Shown: piece after piece, positions 12,645 to 18,330 of the stretch | Position numbering within the stretch: the first letter of the stretch is position 1 | Layout: each line of letters starts with the position of its first letter | NCBI GenBank assembly: GCA_964579765.1 | Contig: CAZOIK010000027.1 | Location: 1 to 18,330 of the forward strand | Origin: DATNBT01 sp964579765 | GTDB lineage: Bacteria > Acidobacteriota > Vicinamibacteria > Vicinamibacterales > CAVVIG01 | Reading direction: 5' to 3' | Length of the DNA stretch: 18,330 nt | The notes under the pieces: model-generated | What the model saw: the letters and a program-made list of their open reading frames with translations, nothing else | Told to the model about the DNA's origin: nothing | Databases searched by the model: none | Program-made: the position numbers and the translations under genes

Positions 12645-13910
12645 ATGCCGACGTGGACGCGCCGATCGTTTCTGCTCACCGGCGTCGCCGCCGCGTCGGC
12701 GGCCGTCGCCGGCCGGTCTGCGGAGGCCGTCGCGGGCGACGAGGCCTACTGGCGCGAAATCCAGCAGGCGTTCGACGTCGATCGCACCCTCATCAACTTG
12801 AACAGCGGCAACAGTTCGCCGAGCCCCCGCGTCGTGCACGACACCTTCAAGCGCGCTCTCGACTCCTCGAACCGGCTGCCGGCCTACTATCGCGACGCGC
12901 TCGCGCGCAACATGGAGGCGGTGCGCCGCGAGCTCGCCGACGAATTCGGCTGCGACGCCGACGAGCTTGCGATCACCAGAAACGCCACCGAGTCGATGCA
13001 CATCGTCCAGTGCGGGCTCGACCTGAAGCCGGGCGACGAAGTCCTCACGACCGACCAGGACTACTCGCTCATGCTCTGGGCGTGGAATCAGCGGGCGCTG
13101 CGCGACGGCCTGACCGTGACGCGCATTCAGTTCCCCGTGCCGGCCGCCGCGGAGGACCTCGCCGGGCGCTTCGAGCGCGCGATCACGCCGCGCACGAAGG
13201 TCCTGCACTTCTGCCACATGACGAACACGACCGGGCAGATCTTTCCGGTGCGCGACCTCAGCCGTCTCGCGCGAAAGCGCGGGATCCTGAGCGTCGTGGA
13301 CGGCGCGCAGGCGGTTGCGCACGTGCCGCTCCACCTGCACGACCTCGAGTGCGACGTCTACGGCACGAGCCTGCACAAGTGGCTCATGGCGCCTCACGAC
13401 ACGGGGTTCCTGTACGTGCGCCGCGAGCGCATCGCGGAGATCTGGCCGCTGCACGCCGAACGCGATATCCCCAACGCGCACATCCAGAAGTTCGAGGAGG
13501 TCGGGACGCACGCGGCCGCTCCGGCCGCCGCCATTCCCGCCGCGCTGGCGTTCTACCGCGCGATCGGCGCCGAACGCAAGGCCGCGCGCCTGCGGCTGCT
13601 GTCGAGGCGGTGGATTGACGCGCTCGCCGGGCATCCGCGGGTTCGCGTTCTGACGAGCCTCGATCCGTCGCAGCTGTTCGGGATGGCGACGATCGAGATC
13701 GACGGCGTCAACGCGCAGCGCCTCGCGCAGTACCTGCTCGACGCGCACCGCATCGTCGTGGCCGCGGAAGTGGATCAGAAACGGCCGGGCCCCGTGTTCG
13801 AGCACCAGGGGCTGCGCGTGACGCCGAACGTGTACACGACGCTCGACGAGATCGACCGGTTCACGGAAGTGATGCGCGGCGTCCTGAAGAACGGCGTGCC
13901 CGCGGCCTGA
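12645..13910 (+). CDS. Tat-exported PLP-dependent class V aminotransferase-fold enzyme (isopenicillin N epimerase-like)
   Basis: 421 residues. The N-terminus has a twin-arginine signal (TRRSFLLTGVAAASAAVAG, residues 5-23). The rest is a complete fold-type I PLP enzyme of class V: INLNSGNSSPSP substrate loop, ITRNATESM phosphate-binding segment, VVDGAQAVAH with Asp219 contacting the pyridine nitrogen, and GTSLHKWLMAP with Lys245 as the Schiff-base lysine. It groups with isopenicillin N epimerase-like and cysteine-desulfurase-like proteins; no desulfurase Cys loop is evident, so racemase, epimerase or lyase chemistry on an amino-acid substrate is more likely (inference). It would fold with PLP in the cytoplasm and then be exported by Tat. 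The frame stays open upstream inside the regulator gene, but the ATG 2 nt after that gene's stop and the Tat motif fix the start. Converges on the TonB receptor gene with a 6-bp gap. Confidence 0.9.
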   Translation: MPTWTRRSFLLTGVAAASAAVAGRSAEAVAGDEAYWREIQQAFDVDRTLINLNSGNSSPSPRVVHDTFKRALDSSNRLPAYYRDALARNMEAVRRELADEFGCDADELAITRNATESMHIVQCGLDLKPGDEVLTTDQDYSLMLWAWNQRALRDGLTVTRIQFPVPAAAEDLAGRFERAITPRTKVLHFCHMTNTTGQIFPVRDLSRLARKRGILSVVDGAQAVAHVPLHLHDLECDVYGTSLHKWLMAPHDTGFLYVRRERIAEIWPLHAERDIPNAHIQKFEEVGTHAAAPAAAIPAALAFYRAIGAERKAARLRLLSRRWIDALAGHPRVRVLTSLDPSQLFGMATIEIDGVNAQRLAQYLLDAHRIVVAAEVDQKRPGPVFEHQGLRVTPNVYTTLDEIDRFTEVMRGVLKNGVPAA

Positions 13911-13916
13911 GCCGCG

Positions 13917-16900
13917 CTACCAGAAGACGCGGGCCGACAGCTGCAGCATCCGCGGGAAGCCTGCGGCCGATCGGATTTGCCCGAAGTTCGGATCGCCGAA
14001 CGCGATGTCCGGCCCGAGCAGGTCGGCGGTGTTGAACACGTTGATCACTTCCGCCCGCACGGCCACGGTGACGCCGCCCACCGGATGCGACTTGTCGATC
14101 GCCAGATCCCAGTTCTGCCGCGCCGGCGTCCGCACGCGGCCGTCGGTGCGCGGCGCGTTGCCGAACGTGAACGGCGCGGCCTGGGACCACGCCGCCGGGT
14201 TCAGCCACCTGACGCAGCCGCAGCTCGCATCGTAGCTGCCGGCGCCCGGCAGTTCCGGATCCACGCCGGAGACGAGGTTCGGGCGCTGGGCGCTGCCGAG
14301 CAGGTTGGAGTTGTTCGGAGTCTGGTAGAGGCTCACCGGGAAGCCGCTCTGATAGCTGCCGACCGCGCTCACCGACCAGCCGCTGGCGAGCACGTTCGCC
14401 AGCCCTCGGCGGCGCATCCACCGCCGCCCCACGCCGAACGGGAGCTCGTAGAGGCCCGTGAGGTTCAACCGGTGCGGCGCGTCGAGCACCGACAGCCCGT
14501 ACTCGCTGCTCACGTCGTAGTTGTTCAGGATCTGCGAGCCGCCCGAGAAGTAGTTGCTCTCGCCGTACTGGCTGTCGTTCAGCCGGCTCCACGTGTAGTT
14601 CACCAGCGCGCTCCAGCCGTGGTTGAGCCGCCGCTCGCCCGTGACGACCAGCGCGTTGTAGCGTGAGATGGCGACGCTCGGGCGCGTCGCGTACACGGCG
14701 TCGAACTGCGGATACGGTCGCAGGAGCTGGCCCTCAGACAGGGTCGGCGCGGCCAGGATGCCGACGCCGAGCGGCGTGCCGTAGAACGGGTTCGGCACCT
14801 GGTTCTGCAGCGCCGTCCCCAGCGCGACGTATTTCGGATCGAGCTGGTTGATGTTGAGCGAGCTGCCGCTCGCTCCGCCGGCGAGATCCTCGCCGCGCAT
14901 GCCGATGTAGCCGACGCTCGCGGTCAGCCGGCCCGGCAGCTCGCGCTGCACGTCGATCGAGTAGCGGTGGAAGTGGGCCATCCGCGCGCCCGGGTCGATG
15001 AAGTTGACGTAGCCGCCCACGCCGGTGAGCTGACCGAGGCGGTTGCCGACCGGCTGATCGAAGCCGGAGGGAAACGGGTTGGTCAGCGAGCACGTCGCGC
15101 ACGGGAGGAACGGGTTGCCGCCCGTCGCCACGTAGTTCGTCGTCTGGTTGTAGCCGCGCGTGCCCGAGCCGAATTCGTCAGCGCTGATGCCCTGCGGCGG
15201 CGCCCAGAAGAGGCCGTAGCCGGCGCGGATCGACGTCCGCTCGTCGAGCGCGTACGCCGCGCCGACGCGCGGCGCGAACTGGAGCCATCCGGGATCGCCC
15301 TGCCCGGTCGGCGCGCCGCCGGCGCCGGCATAGACGAGGCCGCCGGTCAGCGCGAGCGGCGTGCCGTCGGGCCGCATGCCGCCGACCTGCACCGGAAACG
15401 GCGTGTCGTACGCCCAGCCGACGGCGAGCTGATCGTGGCGTTCGTGCAGGCCCTGCTCGAACTCGTAGCGCAGGCCGAGCGTGAGCGTCAGCCGCGGCGT
15501 CACGCGGACGTCGTCCTGCGCGAAGCCGCTCCAGTAGCTGGCGTAGATGTCGATCGGCGAACTGGTGGAGATCACGCCGCTCGACGGATAGCCGAGCAGA
15601 AAGCTCGCGAACGCGTCACCCGTGCCCGCGGCCGGCGCGTTCGGATCCGGGCCGAACGTGAAGTCGCGGCTGAACGAGTAGCCGCCCATTCCGCCGAGGT
15701 TGAGGAATCGCACCCCGGTCACACGGTATTCACCGCCGAACTTCAGGCTGTGGCTGTTGACCAGCGTCGTGACGGCCGCGCTGGCGACATGCGAGTAGTA
15801 CGTGGCTGTTGACTGGAAGCGGTCGCCCAGGAAGCCGCTGCTGCTGCCGTAGCCGACGACGCCGATGCCGGGAAACTTCTGCTGCGGCACGGCGTTCAGG
15901 AAGCCGGGCGCGAAGCCGAGCTGGCCGGGATCGAACGGGGTGGGGCGGTTGTCGTCGAGGAACGAGTTGAACCCGTAGCGCGCTTCGACGACCGTCCGGC
16001 GACCCGGCGTCCACGTGTTGTTGAACGCGAGCATGTGCACGCGCCGCACGAGGGCGCCGTCGCCCGGGTCTGCCGCGTTCTGGAACACCGGCTGCCCGAA
16101 GTACCGCGGATCGGGCTCGGTCGATCCGTACCACGCGTACAGCCCGGTGCTCGTGATCCGATCGGTCCAGCGGTGCGTGACCTTGCCCGTGGCCTGATCG
16201 GCCGCGTCCACGAGCTGCGCCACCGCCGGCCGCGACATCCCGGAGGTCGGCAGCGGCAGGTAGTCGAGCAGCGCGAGCGCGACCGGGTTGAGGCGGCTCG
16301 CCGGAATCTGGTTGTTCGGGAAGGGATCGCGGATGAACTGGCCGGGGTTGTTCGGATCGGCGCGGGTCGTCAGCGGATCGTAGATGGTGATGCCGGTCTG
16401 CGAGAAGTCGCCGCGCCGCTGCGCCTCGGTCGGCAGCACGAGGACGGCGCTGCGCGTCGTCAGCGAGCGGTAGCCCTCGGAGCTGGCCCAGAAGAACGTC
16501 CGGTTGCGCACGATCGGACCGCCGAGCGCGCCGCCGCGGAGATGGTAGTACGTGCCGGTCTCGGCGGGCAGGCCGGCTTTCGCCGCGAAGTAAGGGCGGG
16601 CCTGCGCCCAGTCGGGCCGATCCTGATACTGGCCGTCGCCGTGCCACCGGTTCGATCCAGACCGGCCGATCGTATTGAACACGCCGCCGGAGGTGCGCCC
16701 GACCTCGGCGTCGTACGGGCCGATCTGCACGCGCAGTTCCTGGACCGCTTCGAGGCTCGGGATGAACGACGCCCGGTTGACGATGTCGCCAATCGGCACG
16801 CCGTCGAGCACGTAGCTGTTGTCGCGCCGCGGACCGCCGCCGATCGAGATGAGCGCCGAGTTGGACTGATCCTGCTGTCGGACGAAGCGCGAGTCGCCGG

Positions 16901-17432
16901 AGGCGATGACGGTCGGCGTCATGGTCGCCATGACGAAGACGTTGCGGCCGGCCGAGGGCAGCGCGTCGAGCGTCGCGCGATCGAGCAGCGTGCTCACCGA
17001 CGCGGTCGCCGTGTCCACCGCCGGCGCCGGCGCCGTGACGACGATGGCTTCCGATGGTCTGCCGACGTCGAGCACGATGTCGATGACGACGAAGGCCTGC
17101 GTGCCGACCTGGACGCCGCCGCGCGAAGAGGCCTTGTAGCCGGGTGGCGCCGTCTCGACGCGATACATGCCAGGTCTGACGTCCGGGAAGACGTACTCGC
17201 CGAGGGCGTTGCTCACCGTCGCGCGCGCGAGCTCGGTGTTCTCCTCGACGATCCGGACCGTCGTGCCGGCGACGACGCCGGACGCGTCCCGCACCGTGCC
17301 GCGAACGCGTCCGGCGAAACTCTGCGCGGCCGAGACACCGGGCACCGCCGCGAGCAGCACGCTGGCCATGGTGGCGGCCAGGAGACGCCGTGAGAGGCGC
17401 GTCGCTTCGGAGCTACGGGCGGCTGACGCCAC
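13917..17432 (-). CDS. TonB-dependent receptor, Oar-like, with N-terminal carboxypeptidase-regulatory domain
   Basis: About 1171 residues, an outer-membrane protein. A Sec signal (RLSRRLLAATMASVLLAAVP up to VSA-AQ) is followed by a carboxypeptidase-regulatory-like Ig domain (about 42-125: GRVRGTVRDASG, ALGEYVFPDVRPGMYRVE). A TonB-box-like EAIVVTA comes next, then the plug (about 140-245: PSAGRNVFVMATMTP, NSYVLDGVPIGD, LEAVQELRVQ, GRTSGGVFNTIGRSGSNRWHG) and a 22-strand-type barrel ending in aromatic LQLSARVFW. The large Oar-type class is greatly expanded in Acidobacteriota and takes up large or unknown substrates, probably peptide or glycan. The start is uncertain: the frame opens at TTG 17465, then GTG 17432, then ATG 17369. 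I use GTG because it keeps the Arg-rich n-region. The 17465 or 17432 starts overlap the upstream zinc-ribbon gene by 53 or 20 nt, so translation may be coupled. Confidence 0.9.
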   Translation of the reverse strand: MASAARSSEATRLSRRLLAATMASVLLAAVPGVSAAQSFAGRVRGTVRDASGVVAGTTVRIVEENTELARATVSNALGEYVFPDVRPGMYRVETAPPGYKASSRGGVQVGTQAFVVIDIVLDVGRPSEAIVVTAPAPAVDTATASVSTLLDRATLDALPSAGRNVFVMATMTPTVIASGDSRFVRQQDQSNSALISIGGGPRRDNSYVLDGVPIGDIVNRASFIPSLEAVQELRVQIGPYDAEVGRTSGGVFNTIGRSGSNRWHGDGQYQDRPDWAQARPYFAAKAGLPAETGTYYHLRGGALGGPIVRNRTFFWASSEGYRSLTTRSAVLVLPTEAQRRGDFSQTGITIYDPLTTRADPNNPGQFIRDPFPNNQIPASRLNPVALALLDYLPLPTSGMSRPAVAQLVDAADQATGKVTHRWTDRITSTGLYAWYGSTEPDPRYFGQPVFQNAADPGDGALVRRVHMLAFNNTWTPGRRTVVEARYGFNSFLDDNRPTPFDPGQLGFAPGFLNAVPQQKFPGIGVVGYGSSSGFLGDRFQSTATYYSHVASAAVTTLVNSHSLKFGGEYRVTGVRFLNLGGMGGYSFSRDFTFGPDPNAPAAGTGDAFASFLLGYPSSGVISTSSPIDIYASYWSGFAQDDVRVTPRLTLTLGLRYEFEQGLHERHDQLAVGWAYDTPFPVQVGGMRPDGTPLALTGGLVYAGAGGAPTGQGDPGWLQFAPRVGAAYALDERTSIRAGYGLFWAPPQGISADEFGSGTRGYNQTTNYVATGGNPFLPCATCSLTNPFPSGFDQPVGNRLGQLTGVGGYVNFIDPGARMAHFHRYSIDVQRELPGRLTASVGYIGMRGEDLAGGASGSSLNINQLDPKYVALGTALQNQVPNPFYGTPLGVGILAAPTLSEGQLLRPYPQFDAVYATRPSVAISRYNALVVTGERRLNHGWSALVNYTWSRLNDSQYGESNYFSGGSQILNNYDVSSEYGLSVLDAPHRLNLTGLYELPFGVGRRWMRRRGLANVLASGWSVSAVGSYQSGFPVSLYQTPNNSNLLGSAQRPNLVSGVDPELPGAGSYDASCGCVRWLNPAAWSQAAPFTFGNAPRTDGRVRTPARQNWDLAIDKSHPVGGVTVAVRAEVINVFNTADLLGPDIAFGDPNFGQIRSAAGFPRMLQLSARVFW

Positions 17433-17676
17433 GCTGGCGCGGCGGCTGCCGCTGATCGGGATCAAGGCCGTCCAGCTCGTCGTCGGTGAGCTGCTTGTGT
17501 ACTTCGCGCAGCCCTTCGCCGGGCCGCGACGTGATCTGGCGCCAGCCCCGCCAGTCGCACTGATGGCAGCGGTACGGCACCCGCCCGGTCAGGTTGAACC
17601 GCAGCCGCTCGAGCAGCGAACGGAACCGCGAGTGGTGGACGTCGTGAGCGCCGCACGCCGGACAGGCCTGACTCAC
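17413..17676 (-). CDS. Small zinc-ribbon protein
   Basis: 87 residues. Two CxxC pairs 27 residues apart (SQACPACG and YRCHQCDWRGW) make a zinc ribbon. Between them is a basic stretch (HHSRFRSLLERLRFNLTGRV). The C-terminal tail is acidic then basic (DDELDGLDPDQRQPPRQRG) and probably disordered. Cytoplasmic, function unknown; ribbons of this kind bind nucleic acid or act as structural adapters. The start is GTG at 17676, preceded by GGTGGAG. A TGATAC hexamer at 17690-17685 could be a -10 that gives almost no leader. The end of the gene overlaps the probable start of the TonB receptor, so the two are likely co-transcribed. Confidence 0.75.
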   Translation of the reverse strand: MSQACPACGAHDVHHSRFRSLLERLRFNLTGRVPYRCHQCDWRGWRQITSRPGEGLREVHKQLTDDELDGLDPDQRQPPRQRGVSRP

Positions 17677-17693
17677 GACTCCACCGTATCAGA

Positions 17694-17733
17694 TCTCCCA
17701 CACTAGCCGTAGCTCTCCCACACTAGCCGTAGC
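17694..17733. repeat. Exact 20-bp tandem duplication upstream of the zinc-ribbon gene
   Basis: Two identical, directly adjacent 20-bp units (17694-17713 and 17714-17733) with the core CACACTAGCCGTAG. They lie 18 bp upstream of the GTG start of the zinc-ribbon gene, in a 91-bp gap. They may be a duplicated operator or a recent slippage product. Confidence 0.85.
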
Positions 17734-17747
17734 GCGAACCGTGGTGA

Positions 17748-17771
17748 GGCAGGCCTGACGGCCGGCACTAC
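17748..17771. repeat. REP-like palindromic repeat, copy 4
   Basis: 24 bp, differing from copy 1 (557-580) at two positions: one in the loop (TGAC for TGAA) and one in the stem (CCGGC for CCTGC). On the minus strand it supplies the TAG stop (17768-17770) of the chloride-channel gene, just as copy 1 does for the aldolase-like gene. Confidence 0.7.
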
Positions 17772-18330
17772 AGATTGCCGGCGTGCTGATGCTCGTGCAC
17801 GTGGTGCGCCTCGGGGCCGCGGACGGTGAGCGCCCGCAGCACGTCCGACTTGGTGACGACGCCCGTGAGCGTTCCGTTCTCCGCTTCGACCAGCAGCAGG
17901 TGATGACCGTGCTGGGCCGTCAGCAGCCGCAGCGCCTCCTCGAGATCCATGTCCTCCGGCACGCGTGCCGGATGGCGATCGGCCAGGGCGCCGACATGCG
18001 ATCCCTCCCACTGCTCGGCGGGCACGCGCACGAGCGTGTCGGTGCCGATGACGCCGATCGCGTGCGTGTCCTCGTACACCGGATACATGGTGTGCGGCTG
18101 CGTGCCGACGCTGCTCGCGAACTCGCGCACCGTCATGCCCGCGTCCACCGTGACGACGCTGCGGCACATCACCTCGCTGACCGGCACGTGACGGAGCTCG
18201 CCGACCTTGACCGCTTCGTGCAGCCGCTGGTCGCCGGAGACCGACGCCTCGCCCGACACGCCGTACGCGATGGCGGCGCCGATGAGCGACGGGATGATGT
18301 AGGCGTGCCCGCCCGTGGCCTCGGCGACGA
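17768..18330 (-). CDS. ClC-type chloride channel with C-terminal CBS pair (partial, 5' end beyond window)
   Basis: 187 codons of the C-terminal part of a minus-strand gene running off the right edge. The first visible residues, EATGGHAYIIPSLIGAAIAY, match the last membrane helices of ClC chloride channels/antiporters, where a conserved E-x-TG precedes helix Q. Two CBS domains follow: one from about PVSEVMCRSVVTVDAGM to GTDTLVRV, the other from VGALADRHPARVPEDM to VVTKSDVLRAL. CBS pairs bind adenine nucleotides and gate or tune such channels. The protein ends in a His-rich tail (HHVHEHQHAGNL). The family rests on one helix plus the CBS arrangement, since the pore motifs lie outside the window; a CBS protein with another membrane domain is the alternative. 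Confidence 0.75.
   Translation of the reverse strand, partial: VAEATGGHAYIIPSLIGAAIAYGVSGEASVSGDQRLHEAVKVGELRHVPVSEVMCRSVVTVDAGMTVREFASSVGTQPHTMYPVYEDTHAIGVIGTDTLVRVPAEQWEGSHVGALADRHPARVPEDMDLEEALRLLTAQHGHHLLLVEAENGTLTGVVTKSDVLRALTVRGPEAHHVHEHQHAGNL

Noticed and set aside
16035..17393. Plus-strand open frame of about 450 codons opposite the TonB receptor
   Set aside because: Arg/Asp/Val-rich shadow; the minus strand encodes clear plug and barrel sequences.
17694..17733. Possible CRISPR repeats
   Set aside because: The two units are directly adjacent with no spacer and there are only two.

Overview
The window is GC-rich, tightly packed bacterial DNA. It most resembles an Acidobacteriota chromosome, perhaps the Vicinamibacteria. 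This is inferred from the protein types, not measured: a very large Oar-type TonB-dependent receptor with an N-terminal carboxypeptidase-regulatory domain, a regulator joining an excisionase/MerR-like HTH to a transmembrane helix, exported M28 peptidase, and short lipoproteins with Pro/Ser/Thr-rich linkers. I found no rRNA, tRNA, CRISPR array, IS element or phage gene.

Left part (1-4150): the 3' end of a molybdenum hydroxylase large subunit (+) converges on an HpcH/HpaI-type aldolase-like gene (-). That gene is divergent, across 23 bp, from an MFS carboxylate/sialate-type transporter (+), which is followed by a LysR regulator (+). A 36-bp inverted repeat built from an octamer covers the transporter stop and reaches within 2 nt of the LysR start.

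Middle (4150-8690): a Gly-rich exported protein (+) converges on a single-RRM RNA-binding protein (-, TTG start). Next come an M28 metallopeptidase (+, GTG start behind a four-codon upstream ORF) and, overlapping it by ATGA, a TetA-type drug:H+ antiporter (+). A 71-aa coiled-coil protein (-) converges on the antiporter.

Accessory block (8819-13910): three consecutive predicted lipoproteins on the minus strand face a divergent pair on the plus strand. The pair is a membrane-anchored one-component regulator (HTH, one TM helix, extracytoplasmic domain) and, 2 nt downstream, a Tat-exported PLP-dependent class V aminotransferase-fold enzyme. A 29-bp motif (22/29 identical, ungapped) lies upstream of two of the lipoprotein genes; one copy sits in the regulator's own divergent promoter region. 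This is the best candidate for an undescribed surface or secretion regulon.

Right part (13917-18330, all minus): the TonB-dependent receptor, a zinc-ribbon protein whose 3' end probably overlaps it, and a ClC-type chloride channel with C-terminal CBS domains cut by the window edge.

Two themes recur. First, a REP-like palindrome occurs at gene 3' ends, shows compensatory stem changes, and twice supplies the TAG stop codon of the adjacent gene. Second, several -10-like hexamers lie so close to start codons that leaderless mRNAs are predicted.
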